From the NCBI GenBank assembly GCA_016756725.1, contig JAESII010000010.1:62001-126000 (forward strand): 64,000 bases of DNA, in the 5' to 3' direction. This document shows, in pieces, positions 16,624-24,480 of the stretch; position 1 is the first letter of the stretch; each line of letters starts with the position of its first letter. Origin of the DNA: Synergistaceae bacterium (GTDB taxonomy: Bacteria > Synergistota > Synergistia > Synergistales > Aminithiophilaceae). Made by a program: the position numbers and the translations under genes. The notes under the pieces are model-generated. The model was not told the DNA's origin, did no database searches, and was given only the letters and a program-made list of their open reading frames with translations.

Positions 16624-17073
16624 GTGTCCACGTTCTTTTTCCTGCTCCATCAGGCTCTGAGAGGTCCACTGACGCACCCCTTTCCCTTCATCCACATGCC
16701 AGATCATCTTCGGGAGGCTCTGTGGGCCGTCAAAGAGGGGCGAGCCGATATCTGTGGCCCTCTGCCGACTCCGGACGGTCTTTGGGGCCAGCTCGTCTAT
16801 GACCGTCAGAAATGCCGGGGATGCAGGGCCTGCCTGTCCCGCTGCGGCGCCGAGGCAATCAGCGAATCGGACGAGAAGGGGAAAATCGAAATCGATCTGG
16901 CCTGCTGCTGTCTCTGCGGGGCCTGTGTCGAGGCCTGCGGGCATTCCGCTCTATCCATGGGCGATTCCTTCCTGAACGCGACCGCGGACCGGACGGAGCT
17001 GCTCCTGACCGACTCCGGTTCCGTTCAGATGACTGATGAAGCGGATCTCTGGTCCGGGGAGAAGGGGCGATGA
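16624..17073 (+). CDS. Ferredoxin-type electron-input subunit with two 4Fe-4S clusters (MbhN/NuoI-like)
   Basis: A 149-residue protein with two CxxCxxCxxxC motifs: CRGCRACLSRC near residue 65 and CLCGACVEACGH near residue 100. This is the NuoI/MbhN type subunit that takes electrons from reduced ferredoxin into the hydrogenase. The last ~40 residues are hydrophilic and poorly conserved. GTG start with GGAGGTGA about 8 bases upstream. Its stop overlaps the asparaginase start (ATGA), so that gene is translated with the complex. Confidence 0.9.
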   Translation: MSTFFFLLHQALRGPLTHPFPFIHMPDHLREALWAVKEGRADICGPLPTPDGLWGQLVYDRQKCRGCRACLSRCGAEAISESDEKGKIEIDLACCCLCGACVEACGHSALSMGDSFLNATADRTELLLTDSGSVQMTDEADLWSGEKGR

Positions 17074-18101
17074 ACGACTCCATCGCCGTTTTTTTCACGG
17101 GAGGAACGATTGGGAGTGCCCTGGCTGCTGAGGGAGAGGCCTCGCCGGACGCGTTCCGGTCCCGCGATTTGCAGGAATTGGTGGAACGTTTCTTTGCCGA
17201 CCTTTCCCTCAACGTGACGTTGCATTTTCCCTGGGGGGAGCGTGGGTTAGACAGTTCCAGTTTCCACCCGGGGCACTGGGTCGCTCTGACCCGTCAAGTC
17301 GTCGGCGCTCTCGAAGGCGGGGCGCGCGGGATCCTCATCCTCCATGGGACGGATACGATGGCCTATTCATCAGCCTGGATGAGCCTGGCCCTCGGTGAGA
17401 TCGATTGCCCCGTCGTCTTCACGGGAAGCCAGCTGACCCTTGACAGTATCCCCGACGATGTGGCGGTCAATCTCCGTGGTGCCGCCGCCGTAACGGCTTC
17501 TCGGCTGGCCGGCGTCTGGATTTACTTCAACTGGAAGCTGTTTCAGGGCAGGCGGGTCCACAAGGCCCGGGCTCTCCATCCGGACGCCTTTGTCGCCGTC
17601 GGCGACGTCCCTTTCTTCTTCACTCCCGAACAGGCAGGACGTCTCGGTCCGTCCCGGCCACGATCGGGCTGCCTTTTCGCTCCAGAACTGAAGGTAATCC
17701 TTGGTCTTTCCGAAGATCAGGCCTGGTCTCGCCGAAAAGAGGTGGCCTGGATCACTGCCGCTCCAGGATTGATGCCCCGATTTTCAGGGGAAGAGAAGGT
17801 TGTGGTGGTCCTCGGTCAGGGGGCGGGAAATGCGTCGGTGCCCTTCATGGAAGAGATCGTCTCCTTCTGGGAGGGGCGCAGGAAGCCGCTTCTTCTGGCC
17901 TGCAGTCTCGCGGAAGGAGACGAAAAGCGCCCCGAAGCCTATAAGGACGTGGGGCTTGCCTGGCTGTCCAGGCGAGGCTTCGGCCTCTGGAGCCAGGGGG
18001 ACTATCCGCTGGAGTTCATTCACGGCCTGGCCTGGTTTGCCCTTCTGGGCAATTCGGCCGACCCCGGTTCCGTCCTCTCCCGGTATCTCCGCCGACTCTA
18101 A
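17070..18101 (+). CDS. Asparaginase (type I-like L-asparaginase family)
   Basis: Hydrolyses L-asparagine to aspartate and ammonia. The 343-residue protein has both catalytic threonine motifs: TGGTI at residues 10-14 and HGTDTMAYSS at about residues 91-100, with Lys supplied near residue 165. No signal peptide is seen, so it is a cytoplasmic type. It is the last gene of the hydrogenase operon and its ATG overlaps the stop of the ferredoxin subunit. Nothing in asparaginase chemistry needs a hydrogenase; the link may simply be co-expression during amino-acid fermentation. A terminator follows 5 bases after the stop. Confidence 0.9.
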   Translation: MNDSIAVFFTGGTIGSALAAEGEASPDAFRSRDLQELVERFFADLSLNVTLHFPWGERGLDSSSFHPGHWVALTRQVVGALEGGARGILILHGTDTMAYSSAWMSLALGEIDCPVVFTGSQLTLDSIPDDVAVNLRGAAAVTASRLAGVWIYFNWKLFQGRRVHKARALHPDAFVAVGDVPFFFTPEQAGRLGPSRPRSGCLFAPELKVILGLSEDQAWSRRKEVAWITAAPGLMPRFSGEEKVVVVLGQGAGNASVPFMEEIVSFWEGRRKPLLLACSLAEGDEKRPEAYKDVGLAWLSRRGFGLWSQGDYPLEFIHGLAWFALLGNSADPGSVLSRYLRRL

Positions 18102-18130
18102 AAAAACGGGGGCCTTCGCGAGGCCCCCGT
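18101..18130. terminator. Bidirectional terminator between asparaginase and gltX
   Basis: A 10-bp stem ACGGGGGCCT (18106-18115) and AGGCCCCCGT (18121-18130) with a 5-base loop. A-tract at 18100-18106 gives a perfect T run for the minus-strand gltX transcript. The plus side has only a broken T tract. Confidence 0.88.
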
Positions 18131-18169
18131 TGCTCATTTCCTTCTTTTTCGTCAGGAAGGGGCTTAGGG

Positions 18170-19486
18170 TCATCCCGCCAGACCGTAATGACGGAGGCGG
18201 TGCCGTACTTCCTCTCTGCCGAGGTGAGCGGCGACCTCAAAGATGCCCGGACTCACCTTGCGCCCCGTCAGCGCCCAGCGAAGGGGCATGGCCAGGTCCT
18301 TGAGCTTCATTCCCTGTTCTCCGGCCCAATGACGGGCAAGGTCGGCCATGGCGTCATGATTCCAGGTCTCCAGTTCGAGGAGAGCCTCGAAGAAGGGAGC
18401 CAGGACGGCGCGGGTCTCATCGGAGAGGTCCTTGCCGTCGTAGCGGGCCTTGACAGGCCCGAAAGAGAGGAAAAAGTCACTGTATTCGGCCATTTCCTTC
18501 AGTGTCTGGCCCCGTCCCTCGAGGAGATCGAGGGCGCGGAGGAGATAGGCCTCGTCGAAGTTGCCTTTTCCTAGGCCCAGATCCTTCCAGAAGGGACTGA
18601 TGAGCTCAAGTCGCCGTGCCGGATCGAGCCGTTTGAGATGTTCCTGGTTGACGAAGCCGAGCTTCTTCATGTCAAAGACGGCCTTGCGCTTGATGACCTT
18701 GCTCAGGTCAAAAAGGGCTGTCGCCTCGTCACGGTCGAAGATCTCCTTGTCCTCTCCTGCCGACCAACCGAGAAGAGCCAGGAAATTGAAGATCCCCTCG
18801 GGGATGTATCCCAGATCTCGGTAGTCGTAGACGCTTGTCGCGCCTTGACGCTTGGAGAGTTTTTTCTTGTCCTCGCCGAGGATCATGGGCAGGTGGGCGA
18901 AGTGGGGAATTTCCCAGCCCAGGGCGTCGTAGACGAGGATCTGTTTGGGCGTGTTGATGATGTGATCCTCACCGCGAATGACGTAGTTGATGGCCATCGT
19001 GTGGTCGTCGACGACGACGGCGAAGTTGTACGTCGGCGTCCCGTCACTTTTGATGAGGACCGTGTCTTTGATGGTCTCACTTTTGATTTCGATGGAGCCG
19101 TAGACGATATCTTCAAAGAGGAGAGTCCTGTCCTGAGGGACGTGCTGGATGATGGCCTCTCCCTCGCGGTAGGCCAGTCCCCTTCCGACGAGTTCCTCGG
19201 CGTAGCGGTGATAAATGTCGAGCCGCTCCGACTGGCGGTAGGGCCCATAGTCACCGCCGCAGTCGGGGCCTTCGTCCCAGTCCAGTCCCAGCCAGCGCAT
19301 TCCGGACAGAATGGTCTTTTCAAAGGCTTCCGTCGATCGCTGGCGGTCGCTGTCTTCGATGCGAAGAATGAAGCTTCCCCCCATTCTCCTGGCCCAGAGC
19401 CAATTGAAAAGGGCCGTGTGTGCCCCTCCGATGTGGAGGGCACCGGTCGGGCTCGGCGCGAAGCGGACGCGTACCGTTTCCGTCAT
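18170..19486 (-). CDS. gltX: Glutamate--tRNA ligase
   Basis: Charges tRNA-Glu (and in some bacteria tRNA-Gln). It has the class I signatures HIGG (residues 18-21) and KLSKR (209-213), followed by the anticodon-binding helical domain. The 438 residues make it shorter than most GltX (about 465-490), and the missing length is at the C-terminal anticodon-binding end. Since the window has tRNA-Gln but no glnS or gatCAB, whether this enzyme is discriminating cannot be told. It is read on the minus strand from a promoter shared with the polA upstream region. Confidence 0.95.
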   Translation of the reverse strand: MTETVRVRFAPSPTGALHIGGAHTALFNWLWARRMGGSFILRIEDSDRQRSTEAFEKTILSGMRWLGLDWDEGPDCGGDYGPYRQSERLDIYHRYAEELVGRGLAYREGEAIIQHVPQDRTLLFEDIVYGSIEIKSETIKDTVLIKSDGTPTYNFAVVVDDHTMAINYVIRGEDHIINTPKQILVYDALGWEIPHFAHLPMILGEDKKKLSKRQGATSVYDYRDLGYIPEGIFNFLALLGWSAGEDKEIFDRDEATALFDLSKVIKRKAVFDMKKLGFVNQEHLKRLDPARRLELISPFWKDLGLGKGNFDEAYLLRALDLLEGRGQTLKEMAEYSDFFLSFGPVKARYDGKDLSDETRAVLAPFFEALLELETWNHDAMADLARHWAGEQGMKLKDLAMPLRWALTGRKVSPGIFEVAAHLGREEVRHRLRHYGLAG

Positions 19487-19515
19487 GGTCCTGTTACCTC
19501 CTCCTGCCTGGATGC

Positions 19516-19543
19516 TTCACCCCAGGCTCTCAGGTCTTATACT
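19516..19543 (+). promoter_or_regulatory. Candidate promoter for polA
   Basis: TTCACC (19516-19521), a 16-base spacer and TATACT (19538-19543) on the plus strand, facing away from the gltX -10. The predicted leader to the polA TTG is about 100 bases. Confidence 0.35.
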
Positions 19544-19553
19544 AGGCCCAGTG

Positions 19554-19559
19554 ATTATA
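19554..19559 (-). promoter_or_regulatory. Candidate -10 element for gltX
   Basis: A perfect TATAAT on the minus strand, 68 bases before the gltX ATG. No good -35 is found 16-18 bases upstream of it. Confidence 0.4.
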
Positions 19560-19651
19560 CCTTACCGTCAGTCTCTTTCTCCCACGCCTCTGTCTCTTCC
19601 GGCAGGGCTACGGGTTTTTTGAGATGATATTGGACGAAGGAGAGATTTCCA

Positions 19652-22171
19652 TTGAAACCGAAGACCCTGCTACTTGTCGACGGCCATGGCCTGGCCTATC
19701 GGGGCTTCTATGCCCTGCCCGAACTGACGGCCCCCGACGGACGGCCGACGAGTGCCATCGTCGGCTTCTTCAATATGTTTTTGAAGATCGTCGACGAAAG
19801 GGAGCCCGATGCCGTCGCCGTCATCTTCGATGCGGCAGCGCCGACCTTCCGCCATGAGGCTTTCGAAGACTACAAGGGCACCCGTAAGCCGACTCCTGAG
19901 CTCCTGAAAGAGCAGATCCCCCTGATCAAGGAAATCCTCGAGGCTGCAGGCTATCCCCCTCATGAAAAGGCCGGTCTCGAGGCCGACGACATTATTGCCG
20001 CCACGGCGCTTGCCGCCGCAGAAAAGGGGATTGAGGTGCTGATCCTCACGGCGGATAAGGACCTTCTTCAGATTGTGGGACCCTCCATTCGGGTCCTTAG
20101 GCCTCAGAAGGGGGTCAGTACCTTCCGCCTTTACGACCCGGAGGTTTTCGTGAACGAATACGGTTTCGCCCCGAACCTCATGGCCGACTATCTGGCTCTT
20201 GTCGGCGACAGTAGTGATAACGTGCCCGGCGTCCCCGGCATCGGCGACAAGACTGCCCGACGGCTTCTTGCCTCCTGGGGTGGCCTGGAGGAGATCTTGG
20301 CCCATCTTGATGACCTCCCCAAGGGGCAGGCCAACAGGCTCCGCGAAGGGGCCAATTCGGCTCGGGCCAGTCTCGAGCTGACCCGACTTCGCCTGGAAGG
20401 AGCGCTGCCTCTGGAAAGCCTCTCCCGTCGGTCCACGGATAGCGATAGTCTGAACCAATACTGCACCGAGCTGGGATTGGAAAAACTCAGGAACCGCTTC
20501 GGGGCCAACGGTGTCTACGAGGACCGAACCCTCACCGTTGACCTTGCCCAGACTCGAGAGGTGTCTCTTGCCGCCTTGGCTGAGGGAGCTTTGCTGATTG
20601 TCGCCGAAGACGGGGACGACGTTCTTTTCGGCGACGGTCTCGGGTTATTTGCCCGGGTCTCCGGGACGTCCTTGCCCGCAGAAAGGTGTGTGTCACTGCT
20701 CCGGTCCGCTTCCAAGGTCATCACCTGGGGTTACAAGGAGCTCTGCAGGAAACTCCCCGAGGGAGTGCTCCCGCCCGAGCGGGTATGGGACGGTAAGATT
20801 GTCGACTACCTCCTTCATCCTGACAGGGGGGAGCGCAGTCTGGAAAAGGTCCTGCAGAGGCCGTCTCTGTCGCCGGGAGACAGGATCCTTCTCCTGAAGG
20901 AGACCTATGACGCCTGGATGCCCCTTCTCGGTGAAGGGCAACGACGGCTCATGGAGAGGGTGGACCTCCCCCTGAGCCCCGTCCTGGCGGCCATGGAGGA
21001 GGAGGGTCTTGGTCTAGACCGCCTCCAGTTGGGGGGGCTCGAAGCGGAACTTAAGGACCGCCTGGCCCTGATTGAAAAGAAGATCGGCGACCGGGCTCAT
21101 CGGAGGATCAACCTCAACTCGCCCAAGCAGGTGGGTGAGCTCCTTTTTGACCATCTCGGTCTTCCCCCCCTCAAAAGGACGAAGACTGGCTATTCGACGG
21201 ACATTTCCGTCCTTGAGGAACTTGCCTCGCTCCCTGACGGTAGGGGTGAGGTGCCTGCTCTCATCGTCGAGCACCGAGAGGTGGCTAAAATGCTCTCGGG
21301 TTTCATTTCTCCCCTTCTCGCGACGGGCGAGGGCGATCGGTCAATCCTTCATTCCACTTTCGAACAGACCACGACGGGAACGGGACGGCTCTCCAGCCGC
21401 GACCCCAATCTTCAGAACCTGCCCGTTTTCGGGCACTGGGCTGCCCGACTGAGACAGTGTCTCGTGCCGCGTCAGAAAGGTGCCCTCTTCGTCGCCGCGG
21501 ACTATTCCCAGATAGAGCTCCGCGTTCTTGCCCATTACAGCAACGATCCGCGGCTCAGGGCGGCTTTCGCCGAAGGACGGGACATCCATGCCGAGACGGC
21601 GAGCTCCCTTTTCGGCGTTGCAGCGGAGAAGGTTTCTGCAGAACAGCGAAGACGAGCAAAAGTCGTCAACTTTGGCCTCCTCTATGGGATGACGGCCTTT
21701 GGTCTCGCCCAGAGGCTCTCCATCGGCCAGGCTGAGGCCAAAGAGATTATCGACCGCTACTTTGCCACCTTTCCTCTCGTCGCCGATTTTCTTGAAGGGA
21801 GCGTCGTGGAGGCGAAAAAGCGGGGCTACACGCAGACTCTCTTCGGCAGGCGCCGTCCCCTAGATGAGGTTTCGACCGTCGAGGGGCGTGGCAACGGAGC
21901 CCTTCGTCGGGTTGCCGTCAACACGCCCATACAGGGAACGGCCGCGGACATCGCCAAGATGGCCATGATTGGTTTTCACGAGCGGACCCGGCGAGAAGGG
22001 AAGACCTGGCCCTTGGTCCTTCAGGTTCACGATTCTCTTGTCTGCGCTTGTCTTCCTCAGGAGGCCGACGAGGCCGAAAAGACCCTTGTCACGGTCATGG
22101 AAGGGGCCTTCCCCCTTTCCGTCCCCCTCGTGGCGTCACCGAAGCGAGGCGACTCCCTGGCAGACATCTGA
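19652..22171 (+). CDS. polA: DNA polymerase I (proofreading site apparently lost)
   Basis: Fills gaps in repair and Okazaki maturation. The 839 residues comprise an N-terminal 5'-3' exonuclease/flap domain (1-~290), a degenerate 3'-5' exonuclease domain (~290-450) and the polymerase domain. Polymerase motif A DYSQIELR starts at Asp617 and motif B has RAKVVNFGLLYG. In motif C the usual VHDE reads VHDS (Asp794, Ser795), so the neighbouring Glu is lost. The exonuclease motif I acidic pair (D-x-E) is missing: LLIVAEDGDDVLF stands where it should be, and motif II lacks its Asp. Proofreading is therefore probably absent, as in Taq. TTG start with GAAGGAG 9-10 bases upstream. Confidence 0.95.
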   Translation: MKPKTLLLVDGHGLAYRGFYALPELTAPDGRPTSAIVGFFNMFLKIVDEREPDAVAVIFDAAAPTFRHEAFEDYKGTRKPTPELLKEQIPLIKEILEAAGYPPHEKAGLEADDIIAATALAAAEKGIEVLILTADKDLLQIVGPSIRVLRPQKGVSTFRLYDPEVFVNEYGFAPNLMADYLALVGDSSDNVPGVPGIGDKTARRLLASWGGLEEILAHLDDLPKGQANRLREGANSARASLELTRLRLEGALPLESLSRRSTDSDSLNQYCTELGLEKLRNRFGANGVYEDRTLTVDLAQTREVSLAALAEGALLIVAEDGDDVLFGDGLGLFARVSGTSLPAERCVSLLRSASKVITWGYKELCRKLPEGVLPPERVWDGKIVDYLLHPDRGERSLEKVLQRPSLSPGDRILLLKETYDAWMPLLGEGQRRLMERVDLPLSPVLAAMEEEGLGLDRLQLGGLEAELKDRLALIEKKIGDRAHRRINLNSPKQVGELLFDHLGLPPLKRTKTGYSTDISVLEELASLPDGRGEVPALIVEHREVAKMLSGFISPLLATGEGDRSILHSTFEQTTTGTGRLSSRDPNLQNLPVFGHWAARLRQCLVPRQKGALFVAADYSQIELRVLAHYSNDPRLRAAFAEGRDIHAETASSLFGVAAEKVSAEQRRRAKVVNFGLLYGMTAFGLAQRLSIGQAEAKEIIDRYFATFPLVADFLEGSVVEAKKRGYTQTLFGRRRPLDEVSTVEGRGNGALRRVAVNTPIQGTAADIAKMAMIGFHERTRREGKTWPLVLQVHDSLVCACLPQEADEAEKTLVTVMEGAFPLSVPLVASPKRGDSLADI

Positions 22172-22276
22172 AGGCTCTTTTCCCTTTACAGTCCCCGGCG
22201 GGAAACGTATCATTAGACGCGCTGGCTGAACCGAAAAGAAAACCGAGAGGTTTGATCAAAAGGAGGAAGAATAGCC

Positions 22277-23407
22277 TTGGTTATGCGGATGCTGAGAACC
22301 CAGATCAAGTGGATCATGTTAAGTGTTGCCGTCGTTTTTGTTCTTTCCATTCTGTTCATGTACGGCCCCATGGGTGGAGGAGGAAGCGACGACGGAGGCA
22401 TGAAAGACTATCCCGTCGCCACTCTTGATGGCACCAAGGTCATGCGTTCCTCCATTGAAATGGGCCTTCGGGATGCCGTTGAACGGGCGAATCTACAGGA
22501 AGTGACCTCGGCGGATCTTCCGGCCCTTCGCAAGTCGGTCCTCCAGAACATCATTCTCACGCACGAGCTTGAAAAAGAGGCCAAGGCGAGAGGCATCGCC
22601 GTTACCGACCAGGAAGTCGACGACGTCGTTGCCGAGATCAAGGATCAGTTCCCCACTGTCGAGGCTTATGATCAGTATCTCGAGAGATCCGGCATCGAGA
22701 TGAAGGCCCTTCGGGAGAACATAGCCCGCCAGCTCGCGCAGCAGAAGGTCTTTGAAGGGGAGCTTTCCTCCGTTGTCCTTGGCGAAGAGGAAATCGCTGA
22801 GTTCTATGACAAGACGAAAGAGGTCTTCTTCCGTCGGCCTGAAGGGTTCAATCTCAATGTCGCCCATCTTCCCGCCGAAGATCTTGCCCGGGAAGTCGCA
22901 GAGAAGATCAATGCCCAGGGCGACTGGGATGGTGCACTGAATATCCTTTCTTCCGATGTCCGGGACCATACGCCATACGACCAGCCTGTCTTCGTCGCCT
23001 CCGAGGCTCTGGCGAGTCACTTCGGGCAAGTCCTTTCGGCTGACATGAACGTTGCCGTGGGCCCCTTCGAGGTCGCCAGCGATGATTTCGTCGTGATCAT
23101 GAAGCGGGAAGCCCTTCCTGAACAGATCCTGCCGCTCGACGAGGTGAGCCAAGACATCTCCAACCTTCTTCTTTCCCGAAAACGGAGTGAGGTCCAGCAC
23201 AAGTTTTTCCATGACCTCATCGCGAGGGCAAACGTCACCGTCCACGACGAAGAACTTTTCGCCGTTTCTGTTGTCCCTGAGCCCGCTTCGAAGGATCTGG
23301 AAACGGCTTCAACTGACGCCGCCCAGAGGCCTCTTTCTCAAGACACCGAAGAGACGGCTTCGCAGGAAGGGGAGCCCCTTTCGGAAGACAGCGACATGAC
23401 GGAATAG
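22277..23407 (+). CDS. SurA-like N-terminal domain periplasmic chaperone/foldase
   Basis: A 376-residue protein with an N-terminal membrane anchor or signal (about residues 10-32), then a SurA_N-type helical domain: VATLDGTKVMRSSIEMGLR onward, with ILTHELEKEAKARGIAVTDQEVDDVV, a pattern shared by SurA, PrsA and PpiD. A PPIC-like region follows but lacks a clear rotamase signature. The C-terminal ~55 residues are acidic and Ser/Glu/Thr-rich and probably disordered. It likely helps fold exported proteins. The TTG start has AGGAGG 10 bases upstream and is preferred over an in-frame ATG at 22283. Confidence 0.8.
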   Translation: MVMRMLRTQIKWIMLSVAVVFVLSILFMYGPMGGGGSDDGGMKDYPVATLDGTKVMRSSIEMGLRDAVERANLQEVTSADLPALRKSVLQNIILTHELEKEAKARGIAVTDQEVDDVVAEIKDQFPTVEAYDQYLERSGIEMKALRENIARQLAQQKVFEGELSSVVLGEEEIAEFYDKTKEVFFRRPEGFNLNVAHLPAEDLAREVAEKINAQGDWDGALNILSSDVRDHTPYDQPVFVASEALASHFGQVLSADMNVAVGPFEVASDDFVVIMKREALPEQILPLDEVSQDISNLLLSRKRSEVQHKFFHDLIARANVTVHDEELFAVSVVPEPASKDLETASTDAAQRPLSQDTEETASQEGEPLSEDSDMTE

Positions 23408-23434
23408 CAAGACGGATCATCGTCGGGACCGCTA

Positions 23435-23463
23435 TTGACATTATGGGGAGTGCCTCATAGAAT
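23435..23463 (+). promoter_or_regulatory. Strong promoter for the tRNA-Ser/tRNA-Arg unit
   Basis: TTGACA (23435-23440), a 17-base spacer, TAGAAT (23458-23463). The predicted transcript start is about 10 bases before the tRNA-Ser 5' end. Confidence 0.85.
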
Positions 23464-23479
23464 AGTTCCCGCAGACCGA

Positions 23480-23573
23480 GGTGGGATGGCCGAGCGGCTG
23501 AAGGCACTCGCCTGCTAAGCGAGTAGCGGGGCTAAAACCTCGCTCCAGGGTTCGAATCCCTGTCCCACCGCCA
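23480..23573 (+). tRNA. tRNA-Ser (anticodon GCT)
   Basis: Acceptor GGTGGGA pairs with TCCCACC near the 3' end, then discriminator G and encoded CCA. Anticodon stem CTCGC/GCGAG encloses a loop with anticodon GCT, reading AGC/AGT. The 94-base length and long variable arm are typical of a type II tRNA-Ser. Confidence 0.96.
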
Positions 23574-23585
23574 GATTGCAAACAC

Positions 23586-23662
23586 GCGCCGGTAGCTCAA
23601 TTGGATAGAGCGTCTGGCTACGGACCAGGAGGTTACGGGTTCAAGTCCTGTCCGGCGCGCCA
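23586..23662 (+). tRNA. tRNA-Arg (anticodon ACG)
   Basis: Acceptor GCGCCGG (23586-23592) pairs with CCGGCGC (23652-23658), then G and CCA. The anticodon loop CTACGGA holds ACG, which is deaminated to ICG in bacteria to read CGU, CGC and CGA. It follows tRNA-Ser by 12 bases. Confidence 0.96.
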
Positions 23663-23671
23663 AAAACGTAA

Positions 23672-23699
23672 AGAGACTCCCTAGGAGTCTCTTTTTTTG
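23672..23699 (+). terminator. Terminator after the tRNA pair
   Basis: AGAGACTCC (23672-23680) and GGAGTCTCT (23684-23692) form a 9-bp stem with a CTA loop, followed by a run of T residues. Confidence 0.93.
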
Positions 23700-23712
23700 T
23701 TCCTGGCGACGC

Positions 23713-23741
23713 TTGACAAGTTTCTCCCTTTCCTTTACAGT
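23713..23741 (+). promoter_or_regulatory. Promoter for the first cold-shock gene
   Basis: TTGACA (23713-23718), 17-base spacer, TACAGT (23736-23741). The leader to the TTG start is about 45 bases. Confidence 0.75.
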
Positions 23742-23790
23742 TCCTTTGTCGGCAGGCGCCGCCGATCAATACCTGTTAGGAGGCAATACC

Positions 23791-23994
23791 TTGACAACAA
23801 AGGGTACCGTTAAGTGGTTCAACGAGACGAAGGGCTACGGCTTTGTCACCACCGATGAGGGCAAGGACGTATTCGTCCATTTCAGCGCCATTGCGATGGA
23901 TGGATTCAAGACCCTCGCGGAGGGTCAGCGGGTGGAGTTCGAGATCACCCAAGGACAGAAGGGCCCTCAGGCCTCCAACGTCGTTAAGATCTAA
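23791..23994 (+). CDS. Cold-shock protein (CspA family), copy 1
   Basis: A 67-residue single-stranded nucleic acid chaperone with the CSD fold. It has both RNA-binding motifs: KGYGFVT (RNP1-like, usually KGFGFI) and DVFVHFSAI (RNP2). The TTG start at 23791 has AGGAGG 7 bases upstream and gives the standard N-terminus [11 protein letters not shown]; the longer upstream frame has no supporting ribosome site. Closely related to the next gene (about 85% identical by eye), indicating a tandem duplication. It has its own promoter and terminator. Confidence 0.95.
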   Translation: MTTKGTVKWFNETKGYGFVTTDEGKDVFVHFSAIAMDGFKTLAEGQRVEFEITQGQKGPQASNVVKI

Positions 23995-24015
23995 CTTTTT
24001 CAACTAGAGCGTAGA

Positions 24016-24051
24016 GCGGCATTTCCCAAAGGGATGCCGCCTTCTTTTTTT
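24016..24051 (+). terminator. Terminator after cold-shock copy 1
   Basis: GCGGCAT (24016-24022) pairs with ATGCCGC (24034-24040), with inner CCC/GGG and an AAA loop, followed by a T-rich tract to 24051. Confidence 0.88.
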
Positions 24052-24105
24052 CGAGAAGCCGCTCTTCACGAGGCCAGAAGATTGGCCCGTGCCCAAGGAT
24101 CGCAC

Positions 24106-24134
24106 TTGACAGGATCTATTCCGTACACTAGTGT
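24106..24134 (+). promoter_or_regulatory. Promoter for the second cold-shock gene
   Basis: TTGACA (24106-24111), 17-base spacer, TAGTGT (24129-24134). The -10 overlaps a perfect 10-base palindrome ACACTAGTGT (24125-24134), which could be an operator or chance. Confidence 0.6.
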
Positions 24135-24188
24135 ATCCTTGTCGTGCGAGTCGCGGCAGGACTTTATTTTAGTATAGGGGGAACTGTC

Positions 24189-24392
24189 TTGAGTCTTCAG
24201 GGAACGGTCAAATGGTTTAACGATGCAAAGGGTTATGGTTTCATCACCACCGATGAGGGCAAGGATGTCTTCGTCCATTTCAGTGCTATCGCCATGGATG
24301 GCTTCAAGAGTCTCGCCGAGGGACAGCGGGTGGAATTCGACATCACCCAGGGCCAGAAGGGCGAACAGGCCGTTAACGTCGTTCGCCTCTAG
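24189..24392 (+). CDS. Cold-shock protein (CspA family), copy 2
   Basis: A 67-residue CSD protein with KGYGFIT and [12 protein letters not shown]-binding motifs, near-identical in the middle to the preceding gene. TTG start at 24189 with an AGGGGG-type ribosome site 7 bases upstream. Like its neighbour it begins with TTG, which is poor for high-level translation and may be part of its control. A long hairpin lies downstream. Confidence 0.95.
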   Translation: MSLQGTVKWFNDAKGYGFITTDEGKDVFVHFSAIAMDGFKSLAEGQRVEFDITQGQKGEQAVNVVRL

Positions 24393-24414
24393 GCGAAGCG
24401 CCTAAAGGCCAGCC

Positions 24415-24467
24415 CAGTCCATAAGCGAGGGGCCCCTCGTAAAGGGGGGCCCTTCGCTTATGGACTG
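24415..24467. terminator. Large 22-bp hairpin between cold-shock copy 2 and the TAXI gene
   Basis: Left arm 24415-24436 and right arm 24446-24467 pair over 22 bp with one G-U and no bulge; the loop is 9 bases (TCGTAAAGG). There is no T tract on either strand. It lies between two convergent genes and so probably ends or stabilises both messages. Confidence 0.7.
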
Positions 24468-24480
24468 TGTGGCAAAAGGG

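Noticed and set aside
18638-19627. Long plus-strand open frame across gltX
   Set aside because: Antisense shadow of gltX; no ribosome site or known motif, and the gltX frame has HIGG and KLSKR.
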